Shown piece after piece: positions 50,468-58,374 of a DNA stretch of 64,000 nucleotides; the stretch's first letter is position 1, and every line of letters begins with the position of its first letter. The notes beneath the pieces are model-generated. The model made no database searches and was not told the DNA's origin. It was given only the letters and a program-made list of their open reading frames with translations. Source of the DNA: an uncultured Clostridia bacterium (GTDB lineage: Bacteria; Bacillota; Clostridia; Christensenellales; Borkfalkiaceae); NCBI GenBank assembly GCA_944343275.1, contig CALVMH010000001.1, positions 61,433 to 125,432 of the forward strand, in the 5' to 3' direction. Made by a program: the position numbers and the translations under genes.

Positions 50468-52166
50468 GGCAATCCTCGATGTAATGCAGGATATCTTGCT
50501 CGTTCAGCCCGAATTCTGCCGCAAGTTCCCGCGTGGTCCCGTGCGGAAGGAACGCATCGGGATAGCCGAAGGAATGCAGGTTTCTGTCGGTATTGCGCAG
50601 AACGCGCCCCACGGCATCGCCCAATCCGCCCGTAAGAACATTATCTTCCAGCGTGATGACATATTTTTCTTTGCGCGAAAGCAGCATTTCCGCGTCAACA
50701 GGTTTTACGAACCGCGCATTCACGATGGTAAAATCGATATGACGTTCCATTGCGGCAGCCAATACGCGAAAGGCGAGTGAGATGCAGCGTTCCCCTGCCG
50801 CATAGATAACTATGTTAGACATAGTACTATGCAAAACCTCAAATTTTCCAAATTCAACATCGCCGCACGCCCCTCCCCGACCTTCTCTCGGATAGCGGAT
50901 GGCGAGCGGCTTGTCATAGGAGATGCTTTTGCGCAGCATGGCGCGGAATTCCGCAATGTTTTTCGGGACGGCAACGGTAAGACCGGGGATCGGAGAAAGA
51001 TAGGAAAGATCGAACACGCCCTGATGCGTTTCCCCGTCCGCCCCCGTGACGCCGGCGCGGTCAATGCAAAAGGTCACGGGCAGTCCCTGACCGCATACGT
51101 CATGGATGATCTCGTCGTATGCGCGCTGCAAAAATGTCGAATAGATCGCATAGTACGGACGCATCCCCTCTTCTGCAAGCGCCGCGGAGAGCACGCAGGC
51201 ATGCTCTTCGCATATCCCGACGTCAAAGGCGCGTTCGGGGAATTTTTCAAAGAACGGGCGCAGTCCGAGTGCATCCGTCATGGCTGCCGTCACTGCGACG
51301 ACGCGCTTATCCCGCTCCGCCATTGCCGTCAGCTCCTCGCCGAGTGCTGCGGAATATTCCGCCCCCCCGTTGCCTGCGGGCGACACGCCGTGCGTTAATT
51401 CGGGCGATTGTTCGCAGAACGCGTAACCCTGTCCTTTGCGCGTTGTCACATGCAGCAAAACGCTCTGTGTTTTCAGGACCTCTTTGGCGCGTTCGAGTGC
51501 CGGAAGCAGCTCCGTAAGGTCGTTTCCGTTATAAACGCCCATGTAGGCAAGCCCGTAACGCTCAAACAGCGCCACATCCTGTACGGGCGCCTCGCCCTCC
51601 TTGAGCTCTGTCAGAACCTCGTGCGTTCCGCCGACCGTGGGAGAAATGGACATCCCATTATCGTTGAGCACGATGAGCACGCGCGTGGAAAGGATCTTTA
51701 GGCTGTTGAGCGCTTCATAGACAAGTCCGTTGTTGAACGAGCCGTCTCCGACGAGCGCAACGACGGAAAAATCCTCATGATTTAGGTCGCGCGCCTTGGC
51801 GATACCGAGCGCGGCGGAGATGGCAGTTCCCGCGTGCCCTGTTTCATAGCAGTCATAGGAGCTTTCCTTGCGCTTCGGGAACCCGGACAGCCCGCCGCGG
51901 CATCTGAGCGTGGAAAAAGCCCCCGCCCTGCCCGAAAGCAGCTTATGCGCATAGCATTGATGCCCGACGTCAAAGATAAGTTTGTCACGCGGAAAGTCAA
52001 AAGCGCGGTGCAGCGCAACGGTCAGTTCCACGGCGCCGAGATTGGATGCAAGATGTCCGCCGCGCACGGAGACCGTGCGGAAGATCTCCTCCCGCAATGT
52101 TTCGCATAACTCCTTTAATTGGCAAAGGGAAGCCGATTTCAGCTCCCCGACAGTCACTTCTTTCAT
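50454..52166 (-). CDS. dxs: 1-deoxy-D-xylulose-5-phosphate synthase
   Basis: 570 residues from ATG 52166 (GGAG 11 bases upstream); GTG 52187, overlapping the ispA stop as GTGA, is an equal alternative. Thiamine-diphosphate enzyme making DXP, the first step of the MEP isoprenoid route that ends in IspH at 15 kb. Motifs: GGHLASNLGAVELTVALH, GDGSFNNGLVYEALN (ThDP site), and in the transketolase domain EEHACVLSAALA and FCIDRAGVTGADGETHQG. At about residues 445-453 an interspersed palindromic element encodes LHSTMSNIV, in a surface hairpin of the family, without breaking the frame. Confidence 0.96.
   Translation of the reverse strand: MKEVTVGELKSASLCQLKELCETLREEIFRTVSVRGGHLASNLGAVELTVALHRAFDFPRDKLIFDVGHQCYAHKLLSGRAGAFSTLRCRGGLSGFPKRKESSYDCYETGHAGTAISAALGIAKARDLNHEDFSVVALVGDGSFNNGLVYEALNSLKILSTRVLIVLNDNGMSISPTVGGTHEVLTELKEGEAPVQDVALFERYGLAYMGVYNGNDLTELLPALERAKEVLKTQSVLLHVTTRKGQGYAFCEQSPELTHGVSPAGNGGAEYSAALGEELTAMAERDKRVVAVTAAMTDALGLRPFFEKFPERAFDVGICEEHACVLSAALAEEGMRPYYAIYSTFLQRAYDEIIHDVCGQGLPVTFCIDRAGVTGADGETHQGVFDLSYLSPIPGLTVAVPKNIAEFRAMLRKSISYDKPLAIRYPREGRGGACGDVEFGKFEVLHSTMSNIVIYAAGERCISLAFRVLAAAMERHIDFTIVNARFVKPVDAEMLLSRKEKYVITLEDNVLTGGLGDAVGRVLRNTDRNLHSFGYPDAFLPHGTTRELAAEFGLNEQDILHYIEDCHARG
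50808..50832 (-). repeat. Interspersed palindromic element, copy 5 (inside dxs)
   Basis: Read on the - strand: GCATAGT, ACTATG, centre TCTAA, CATAGT. In frame in dxs as LHSTMSNIV. Confidence 0.75.
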
Positions 52167-52183
52167 ATCGATCGTTGCTCCGT

Positions 52184-53056
52184 TCACCTGTCCCGACAGC
52201 GCACGGAACGGACAAGTTCCGCCAAAAAGCCGGTATCCGCTCCCGACATCGTATGCAGGATGTCAAGACATGTGTGCGCGCTTGCGTCCGCGCGGCGACG
52301 GGCGCCTTGCAGCCCGTACACCCTGACGGCGGTCAGCTTGTCCTCCTGCGCATCTTTTCCGACGGTTTTTCCAAGCGCAGTACTGCTGCCCGTCGCATCG
52401 AGCAGGTCGTCTGTGATCTGAAACAACGCGCCAAGTTCGAGCCCGAAGGCTTCCGCCTCACGCTCGTAGTTTCCCGCAAGGATCGCCGCCATCCTGAGCG
52501 GAGCGGCAATCAGCCTCCCCGTCTTGTCGCGGTAGATTTCCGCAAGTTCGCGCTCTCCGCCCCCGCCGCCCGTACACAGCAGATCGAGCGACTGCCCTGC
52601 GACCATTCCCTCTGCTCCGGCAGCCTTTGAGAGCGCCTGCGCCGCGCGCAGATGCGCAGCACTTTTTCCCGCTTCTTGCAGCAACAGGTCGAAGGCGAGG
52701 GAGAGCAGCGCGTCGCCCGCAAGGATGGCATTCGCTTCCCCGAACGCCTTGTGGTTAGAAGGGCGTCCGCGGCGGAAATCGTCGTTGTCCATCGCGGGCA
52801 GATCGTCGTGGATCAGGGAATAGGTATGAATGCATTCGATCGCAAAGGCGAATGTCTCCTCCCCGACATAGGGTTTCCCGAATGCTTCGAGCGCCGCCAT
52901 GTAGAGAACGGGACGCACGCGCTTCCCACCGGACAGCAGGGAATAGCGCATGCTTTGCGTAAGGATATCCGGTGTAAAAACCATACCTGCACAGCGTTTT
53001 TGCAGATCGTCTTCAAAATGGTTACGATATTCTTCGTATTTGTCCGCGTAATTCAT
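52184..53056 (-). CDS. ispA: Farnesyl/geranyl diphosphate synthase
   Basis: 290 residues. A trans-polyprenyl synthase that condenses isopentenyl diphosphate units. The first Asp-rich motif is IHDDLPAMDNDDFRRG and the second is QITDDLLDATG; LSGGKRVRPVLYMAA binds substrate. The residues before the first Asp motif (ECIHTYSLIHDD) suit a C15 product, but chain length cannot be decided. ATG overlaps the folD stop. xseA and xseB, usually between folD/nusB and ispA, are absent. Confidence 0.94.
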   Translation of the reverse strand: MNYADKYEEYRNHFEDDLQKRCAGMVFTPDILTQSMRYSLLSGGKRVRPVLYMAALEAFGKPYVGEETFAFAIECIHTYSLIHDDLPAMDNDDFRRGRPSNHKAFGEANAILAGDALLSLAFDLLLQEAGKSAAHLRAAQALSKAAGAEGMVAGQSLDLLCTGGGGGERELAEIYRDKTGRLIAAPLRMAAILAGNYEREAEAFGLELGALFQITDDLLDATGSSTALGKTVGKDAQEDKLTAVRVYGLQGARRRADASAHTCLDILHTMSGADTGFLAELVRSVRCRDR

Positions 53057-53898
53057 CGCATCGCTCTCTCCGCGCAGGCGAGTGTGTTCGTGAGCAGCAT
53101 GGCGATCGTCATGGGACCGACGCCGCCGGGTACGGGCGTGATATAGGAAGTCTTGGAAGCGACAGCGTCAAAGTCAACGTCTCCCGCCAGCTTTCCGTCC
53201 ACACGGTTGATCCCCACGTCGATGACGACGGCGCCTTCTTTCACCATGTCCGCCGTCACAAAATGCGGTTTTCCGATCGCCGCGACCAGGATATCGGCTT
53301 CGCGGCAAATGCTTTTGAGGTCTTTGGTGCGTGAATGGCAGACGGTCACCGTGGCGTCGGCATTGAGCAGCAGCAGCGCCATCGGGCGTCCGACGATATT
53401 GCTTCTGCCGATGACGACGGCACGCTTGCCGCAGGGATCGATTTGATAGCGGCGCAACAGTTCCATGACGCCGAGCGGCGTACAGGCAACGGTACCCTCT
53501 TCATGCATGGCGAGCCTTCCGATGTTTTCCGCGGAAAACCCGTCCACATCCTTACAGGCTGGAATGCACGCAAGAATGCGCTCCGCATCGAGGTGTGCGG
53601 GAAGCGGAAGCTGCACGAGGATCCCGTGCACGTTTTCATCGGCGGCAAGGTCGGAAACGAGCGCCTCGACCTCCTTTTGCGAAGCAGATGCGGGCAGATA
53701 GTGCGCAAAAGAACGGATGCCCGCCTCTTCACACCCCTTTACTTTGTTGCGGACATAGACCTGTGAAGCCGGGTCTTCCCCCACAAGAACGACGGCAAGT
53801 CCGGGTTTTTTGCCGTATTTTTTTTCAAACTCTGCGCTTTTTTCTCTGAGTTCTGCGCGGATGTCCGCCGCGATGCGCTTTCCGTCGATACATGTCAT
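53053..53898 (-). CDS. folD: Bifunctional methylene-THF dehydrogenase/cyclohydrolase
   Basis: 281 residues. It interconverts methylene-, methenyl- and formyl-tetrahydrofolate. VYVRNKVKGCEEAGI has the catalytic Lys, VQLPLPAHLD follows, and GRSNIVGRPMALLLLNADATVTVCHSRT is the NADP fold; CTPLGVMELL and VPGGVGPMTIAMLL close the fold. Four-base overlaps join it to nusB and ispA. Confidence 0.97.
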   Translation of the reverse strand: MTCIDGKRIAADIRAELREKSAEFEKKYGKKPGLAVVLVGEDPASQVYVRNKVKGCEEAGIRSFAHYLPASASQKEVEALVSDLAADENVHGILVQLPLPAHLDAERILACIPACKDVDGFSAENIGRLAMHEEGTVACTPLGVMELLRRYQIDPCGKRAVVIGRSNIVGRPMALLLLNADATVTVCHSRTKDLKSICREADILVAAIGKPHFVTADMVKEGAVVIDVGINRVDGKLAGDVDFDAVASKTSYITPVPGGVGPMTIAMLLTNTLACAERAMR

Positions 53899-54287
53899 TG
53901 GTTGATGATGCCTCCTAAAACTCCGTTCACGAAATCGGCAGAGCGTTCCGTGGAATATTTGCGTGCAAGGGCGACCGCTTCCGAGACGGAAACGACGGGC
54001 GGAACGTCGTCGAGATAGGCGATCTCCGTCATTGCCACGAGAAGCGCCGCACGGTCCGCCGGATAGATACGGTAATCGGGATAGTTCGTCACGGCAGCCG
54101 AGAGCTGCGCCGCGAGATCGTCTTTATGACAAAGGAACGCATCGACGATACGTTCCGCAAACGCACACTCTTCTTCGGAGAGCCGTGCCTGCCGGTAGAG
54201 GGCGGAACGGAAGGACTTGCTTGCGTCGCCGCCGAACAGATCGGCAAAAACAAATTTATATACCGCTTCGCGGGCATCGCTTCTCAT
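53895..54287 (-). CDS. nusB: Transcription antitermination factor NusB
   Basis: 130 residues, all helical. REAVYKFVFADLF at the start and the C-terminal VSVSEAVALARKYSTERSADFVNGVLGGI are the family signatures. With NusE (S10) it binds boxA of rRNA leaders. GAGGAAAAC lies upstream of the ATG. Co-translated with folD. Confidence 0.94.
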   Translation of the reverse strand: MRSDAREAVYKFVFADLFGGDASKSFRSALYRQARLSEEECAFAERIVDAFLCHKDDLAAQLSAAVTNYPDYRIYPADRAALLVAMTEIAYLDDVPPVVSVSEAVALARKYSTERSADFVNGVLGGIINQ

Positions 54288-54307
54288 ACGTTGTTTTCCT
54301 CATGCAA

Positions 54308-54337
54308 ACGTTCCCCCTCTTGCGAGAGGGAACGAAA
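54308..54337 (-). terminator. Hairpin after asp23
   Basis: On the - strand CGTTCCC-TCTC pairs with GAG-GGGGAACG and is followed by a short T run. It could cause partial termination before nusB. Confidence 0.55.
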
Positions 54338-54349
54338 TTTTCCGATGTA

Positions 54350-54724
54350 TCAGGCGTTTGCCGCCTCTTCCCCCGCGGCGGCATTGTCCGCAGGAGCGCT
54401 CTTTTGTACGGGGAAGATGACGCTCGTGATATGAACGTCGACCTTGGCGATCTTGTACTTCGTCATCGACTCCACCATCTGCTTGATGGTCTGCTGGATA
54501 CGGAATGCAAGTTCCGGAACTTTATAGCCGTAATATGCAATGACGGAGATGTCGACAAAGACGCCTTCCTTTTCAAAACAGACCTTGATCCCCTTGTTTT
54601 TGGAGGGAACCAGCTCGATGCCTTCCGTCTCTTGCAGGCTCAGGACGACGATCCCGCTGACGATGTCTGCATTGTAAGTGATCTTCCCTTTTTGTCCGTT
54701 GGGATTATACTTGATGCTTGCCAT
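54350..54724 (-). CDS. Asp23/Gls24 family envelope-stress protein (YqhY-like)
   Basis: 124 residues. ITYNADIVSGIVVLSLQETEGI, VDISVIAYYGYKVPELAFRIQQTIKQMVESMTKYKIAKVDVHI is the Asp23 fold. In Firmicutes the gene lies between spoIIIAH and nusB, as here; the Bacillus homologue YqhY affects acetyl-CoA carboxylase/lipid control. AAGGAG precedes the ATG, and a promoter of TGGCAA, 17 bp, TATAAT (54776-54748 on -) lies upstream, with a weak -35. An Ala-rich tail ends the protein. Confidence 0.93.
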   Translation of the reverse strand: MASIKYNPNGQKGKITYNADIVSGIVVLSLQETEGIELVPSKNKGIKVCFEKEGVFVDISVIAYYGYKVPELAFRIQQTIKQMVESMTKYKIAKVDVHITSVIFPVQKSAPADNAAAGEEAANA

Positions 54725-54785
54725 AGCGAACTCCTTCTCGTAAGTACATTATAACACATCTTTTTCGGAATTGCCACTGTTTTTT

Positions 54786-55265
54786 TCAACTTTCCGCGTA
54801 AACGGGCATAATTATAATGTTTCCCTCGCGGATATTTTGTTCTACTTCGAGCGCATAGAAGATCTTGGTGACCATTTCGCTCGTCAGTTCGCTCGAATTG
54901 ACAAAGACGTTGATGTTATCGGAATCGCCGATGGCGACCGCCGCGTCGGAAAAGCCCATCGCCTTGATGATGGTTTCCATGACAAGTTCGTCTTCCATCG
55001 TTTCGACAAGTTCTTGTTTGCGCGCAAGCGCCGCCGCATATTCTTCGGAATCCTCCGCCGATGCGGAAATGATGCTGTCGAGCTGGACAAATTCTTCGCT
55101 GCGCGTCGTGTTCCTGTCGGCGCGGTATGTCGTGAAATAATTTGCCTCGACATCGGCACTGACATCCTGCCGGTTCGTTCCGGCAAGAACAAAGTTGCAC
55201 ACCGCAGTCACGGCAAGCAGCAGAACAAGCGTGGACATCAGAACGATCTTCTTCGTATTGGACAT
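54786..55265 (-). CDS. spoIIIAH: Stage III sporulation protein AH
   Basis: 159 residues. One N-terminal membrane helix (IVLMSTLVLLLAVTAVCNFVLA), then the ring-forming YscJ-like domain (VMETIIKAMGFSDAAVAIGDSDNINVFVNSSELT). In Bacillus it pairs with SpoIIQ to form the channel between mother cell and forespore. AAGGAGATG lies ahead of the ATG. It is the last gene of the eight-gene spoIIIA operon. Confidence 0.93.
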   Translation of the reverse strand: MSNTKKIVLMSTLVLLLAVTAVCNFVLAGTNRQDVSADVEANYFTTYRADRNTTRSEEFVQLDSIISASAEDSEEYAAALARKQELVETMEDELVMETIIKAMGFSDAAVAIGDSDNINVFVNSSELTSEMVTKIFYALEVEQNIREGNIIIMPVYAES

Positions 55266-55294
55266 ATTGCATCTCCTTCAAATTTTGTTTCCGT

Positions 55295-55672
55295 TTATTT
55301 GTCCGAAGGGCAGACGAGTACCCTGTTTTCGGCGATCCCGAGCGCACGGGCGACGATCTGCGTCAGCCGCAGGCGAACGAGAATGCCGTCCTCGCCGTCA
55401 AACAGGACGACGGCGCCCGTTGCCGTGTTCCCCTCTTCCGAAATGAGCACGGTGACTTCCCCCGCTCCGTCCACTTCGGAAAGAAGCGCTGAAAGCCGCG
55501 CTTCGCGGTCGGTGGGAACGTAGCCCGAAGCATCCTGCGCCTGCCTGTTTCCGAACACGAGCCAGCAGGTGAGCAGCAACAACAGTGCGGCGCCGGCAAG
55601 AAGCAGAATGCGTGCAGTCTTATTTTCCCGCACGGCGGCGAGCGTTTGTTTTATGTGACTTCCGCCTCGCAT
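55295..55672 (-). CDS. spoIIIAG: Stage III sporulation protein AG
   Basis: 125 residues, shorter than Bacillus SpoIIIAG. A membrane helix (ARILLLAGAALLLLLTCWLVFG) precedes the periplasmic-type ring domain (RLSALLSEVDGAGEVTVLISEEGN ... LTQIVARALGIAENRVLVCPS). The long insert that forms the beta-triangle in Bacillus is missing. GGAG eight bases upstream sets the start, inside spoIIIAF. Confidence 0.88.
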   Translation of the reverse strand: MRGGSHIKQTLAAVRENKTARILLLAGAALLLLLTCWLVFGNRQAQDASGYVPTDREARLSALLSEVDGAGEVTVLISEEGNTATGAVVLFDGEDGILVRLRLTQIVARALGIAENRVLVCPSDK

Positions 55673-56106
55673 CCGTACCGCTCCTCCAGCACCCGAACGA
55701 CTTCTTCGCTAATATGTATATGCTCGTCCTGCCCGATTATTCCGAAATCCGTAATGTTTACGGAAATTTTTTTACAGGGGAAGCCGGCTTCCGCGCTGCG
55801 CGATACGTCTACCTGCGCGCAAATCCCGTATGTTTCCTGCAAATATCTGCCGATCGCCGCTTCGTCGGAGGCGGCAAGTTCCTCTGCGCAGAAGGCAAGA
55901 TAGTCCTTGTCCTCCGGGAGGTCCGCTGCGGAAAGCTCTGTACCGTTCCCCGTGAACAGGGTGGCAAGCGGTGCGAGCATGACAAGCAGAATGACGGGCT
56001 TTGTCACCCCTTTCAGAAATTTTCCGACTTTTCCGCCCGGCGCGACGATCGTGATGAGCGCGGTCAGAAGGACGATCCCGGCGATGCTCAGAATATAGGC
56101 TTTCAT
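55651..56106 (-). CDS. spoIIIAF: Stage III sporulation protein AF
   Basis: 151 residues from ATG 56106, overlapping the spoIIIAE stop as ATGA. Two N-terminal membrane helices (YILSIAGIVLLTALITIV, FLKGVTKPVILLVMLAPLATLF) and a C-terminal ring-like domain (SVNITDFGIIGQDEHIHISEEVVRVLEERYG). It is part of the SpoIIIA secretion-like machinery. It overlaps spoIIIAG by 22 bases. Confidence 0.88.
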   Translation of the reverse strand: MKAYILSIAGIVLLTALITIVAPGGKVGKFLKGVTKPVILLVMLAPLATLFTGNGTELSAADLPEDKDYLAFCAEELAASDEAAIGRYLQETYGICAQVDVSRSAEAGFPCKKISVNITDFGIIGQDEHIHISEEVVRVLEERYGCEAEVT

Positions 56107-57311
56107 GCGGTGATCACCCCCGAAGAACAGACAAGCAGGACAAGCGTCAGGAAATAGAGAAACGCAACGCATAGCAGCCCTGCAAGGAAGAAACCGCTGT
56201 CCGCCGCAAGGCGCGACAGGAAGGAAGATATCTTTCCGCCGGCAGGTTCGGTCGCAGCGGCGCACAGCCTCAGGAAGAGCTGAAATGCGGCAATGAGCAG
56301 AACGGGGCGCAGAAGCGCGCCGAAGAGAAGAAAGACGGCGAAAGAGCCAAGTGCGTTTTTGATGAGCGCGCTGCCCGCAAGAACGAGGTCGATCCCGCCC
56401 GATAAAAAGCCGCCGACGATCGGCACGGAACCCGAGACAAGATATTTGATGGCGCGAAGCGAGATCCCGTCGTATTGCGCGGAAGCAAGCCCCTGCACCG
56501 TAAGAAAGAGTGCAAGAATCCCGAGCGTCAGTCCGATGAGCCATTTGGCAATACCTTTGAAGAAGTCGCCGAGTTTTTCCGTGCGAACATCCGGAGAAAG
56601 ATTTCCCACGAATGCAAGCACGATAACGATGACGCAGACGGGCAGAACGACGGATGTGAACAGTTCACAGACCGCGCCCGACAAAAAGGCGACCGCGGGG
56701 CGGAATACGCCCGCGGAAACGGCGCCCCCGCTTGCCGCCATCAAAGTGAGCAGGATCGGATAGATGACCTCCATCTGGCGTCGCATGCCTTCCATGGCGG
56801 AAAATCCCGTTTGAAGCACTCCGATCAGCGCCGCAAGCACCACCGCACCGACGGAAAGATATGCCGCAAAGTTTATTATGTCTGACATAGTACTCTGCAA
56901 AAATCCGTTTTTTGCAGAATTTAAGATGCCGCAGAGCAACGCGGCAGCCACGACGACGGCAAAAGCAGGAAGCATCGTCCGCCCTTCTTCAAACACGAGC
57001 GCGAGCGCAGACTGCCACAGAGAGCCGTAGTCTAGCGCGAGATCGCCGTCAATGAGCCCGGACAAGATTTCCGCGACATCTCGCCCTTCCCACCCTTCCA
57101 GCGAATCAAGATACGCCTGCAGCTCCTGTGTGTCGAGCTCTGCAAGCAGTTTTTCCGCCTCTTCTGCGAGCTCCCGCAGCGCCGCCTCCTCTTCGGGCGA
57201 ATAGGCAGCGGCAGGCGCCGCAAACGTAGCGCCCGTGCACAGCAGCGCGCATATCAAGAGTAGCAAGATTGCCGCCGGGAAAAACGGACGGCGCCGTCGG
57301 AATACTTTCAT
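56103..57311 (-). CDS. spoIIIAE: Stage III sporulation protein AE
   Basis: 402 residues. A signal peptide (FFPAAILLLLICALLCTG), an acidic helical domain (38-110), then about eight membrane helices with family blocks GIAKWLIGLTLGILALFLTVQGL and VPIVGGFLSGGIDLVLAGSALIKNALG. It is the integral-membrane core of the SpoIIIA channel. At residues 138-147 an interspersed palindromic element encodes LQSTMSDII in frame. ATG overlaps the spoIIIAD stop. Confidence 0.93.
   Translation of the reverse strand: MKVFRRRRPFFPAAILLLLICALLCTGATFAAPAAAYSPEEEAALRELAEEAEKLLAELDTQELQAYLDSLEGWEGRDVAEILSGLIDGDLALDYGSLWQSALALVFEEGRTMLPAFAVVVAAALLCGILNSAKNGFLQSTMSDIINFAAYLSVGAVVLAALIGVLQTGFSAMEGMRRQMEVIYPILLTLMAASGGAVSAGVFRPAVAFLSGAVCELFTSVVLPVCVIVIVLAFVGNLSPDVRTEKLGDFFKGIAKWLIGLTLGILALFLTVQGLASAQYDGISLRAIKYLVSGSVPIVGGFLSGGIDLVLAGSALIKNALGSFAVFLLFGALLRPVLLIAAFQLFLRLCAAATEPAGGKISSFLSRLAADSGFFLAGLLCVAFLYFLTLVLLVCSSGVITA
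56875..56898 (-). repeat. Interspersed palindromic element, copy 6 (inside spoIIIAE)
   Basis: Read on the - strand: GCAGAGT, ACTATG, centre TCAGA, CATAAT. In frame in spoIIIAE as LQSTMSDII; with copy 5 it shares TTTTGCA upstream. Confidence 0.75.
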
Positions 57312-57709
57312 GCAATGAGCCCCAGCAGATCGCCGATGAGGCGCAGGATACTTTCAAAGATCGGTACGGCAAGAATGAGGATGAGAATTTTTCCGCAGAA
57401 TATCAGCTTGTCCGCGAGCGAATCCTGCCCGAAGTCATGCAGGACCCCGGCGCTGAACTCCACCAGATATCCGATGCCGACCATTTTCAGGAGCGTTTTG
57501 ACGATCGCGGCATCCAGCCCCGTCATATCGGCGATCTCCGCAAAGATGCCGATGCTTCCGCGGAACACTTCCAGAACGAAGAGCAACAGGATGATGCTGC
57601 CCGCAATGGTGACGGCAAGTGCAAGTTCCGGTTTTGTGTTTTTGACGAGAAGCGCGGCAACGGCGGTGACAAAAGCAACGCCGATGAGCTGAAACAATTG
57701 CCCGCTCAT
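57308..57709 (-). CDS. spoIIIAD: Stage III sporulation protein AD
   Basis: 133 residues with four predicted membrane helices (LIGVAFVTAVAALLV, LALAVTIAGSIILLLFVL, and two after DAAIVKTLLKMVGIGYLVEF). That conserved loop plus DSLADKLIFCGKILILILAVPI identifies the family. Small integral-membrane component of the SpoIIIA complex. Overlaps both neighbours by four bases. Confidence 0.92.
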   Translation of the reverse strand: MSGQLFQLIGVAFVTAVAALLVKNTKPELALAVTIAGSIILLLFVLEVFRGSIGIFAEIADMTGLDAAIVKTLLKMVGIGYLVEFSAGVLHDFGQDSLADKLIFCGKILILILAVPIFESILRLIGDLLGLIA

Positions 57710-57903
57710 GTGACACCGAAAATCTCGCGCACCGTGTCGAACAGGTCGCCGATCATTGTGACGGCGATGGTGAGCGCAATGACGAGCCCGACGATGGAAA
57801 CGACGGTGGAAATGTCGTCGCGGTCGGATTTTTTGAGAATCTGGCAGACAACTGTCACGATGATGCCGATCGCTGCCAGGCGGAAAATGACGGTAATATC
57901 CAT
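57706..57903 (-). CDS. spoIIIAC: Stage III sporulation protein AC
   Basis: 65 residues, two membrane helices (FRLAAIGIIVTVVCQIL and VVSIVGLVIALTIAVTMIGDLF). The motif KKSDRDDISTVV between them is diagnostic. Starts directly after the spoIIIAB stop. Confidence 0.92.
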   Translation of the reverse strand: MDITVIFRLAAIGIIVTVVCQILKKSDRDDISTVVSIVGLVIALTIAVTMIGDLFDTVREIFGVT

Positions 57904-58374
57904 TCAGATGATGAGGATGACGAACGCAAGCCCGCCGAGGAGACCGAGTTTCACGCCGAGCGTGCAGCGCTCTTTTGCGTCCCGTTCACATGCCGTTTTT
58001 TTCGCTGCGAGCGCCTCCCTGCGCGCGCCGAAATATCCGCTCTGTGACTGCGCGTCGCCGCGGCCGAGCATGGAGAAGTAATCTTCACATTCCTTTCTTT
58101 CGTCCTTGGTGAGATAAGAAGCCGCCTGCTGCGGAGCGCGGGTGCATGCGAAGGTTTCCAGCAGCTTTTTGAAATCCCCCGTTGCGGGAAAATCCCGCAA
58201 AAATACGGGAAGTGGCTTTCGCGCATAGCCGAGTTCGTTCAGATACCGCTCGTTGAAGTCGTACATCTGCGCATAAAATTTGCTCCGCGCGCGGGATTTT
58301 CCCGCCCACAGCCACCCCAGCAAGGCGCCGAACGCAACGATGAGGCAGCTCAGGGCGATCTTAATCCAGAGCAT
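57904..58374 (-). CDS. spoIIIAB: Stage III sporulation protein AB
   Basis: 156 residues from ATG 58374, inside the end of spoIIIAA. N- and C-terminal membrane helices flank a helical domain resembling type II secretion GspF. FMLGRGDAQSQ-type sequence (SMLGRGDAQSQSGYF) is the family block. The long upstream open frame is the shadow of spoIIIAA and is rejected. Confidence 0.9.
   Translation of the reverse strand: MLWIKIALSCLIVAFGALLGWLWAGKSRARSKFYAQMYDFNERYLNELGYARKPLPVFLRDFPATGDFKKLLETFACTRAPQQAASYLTKDERKECEDYFSMLGRGDAQSQSGYFGARREALAAKKTACERDAKERCTLGVKLGLLGGLAFVILII

Noticed and set aside
3465-56898. Palindromic elements as intrinsic terminators
   Set aside because: They are AT-rich stems without T tracts, two lie inside coding sequence, and separate GC-rich terminators follow copies 1 and 3.
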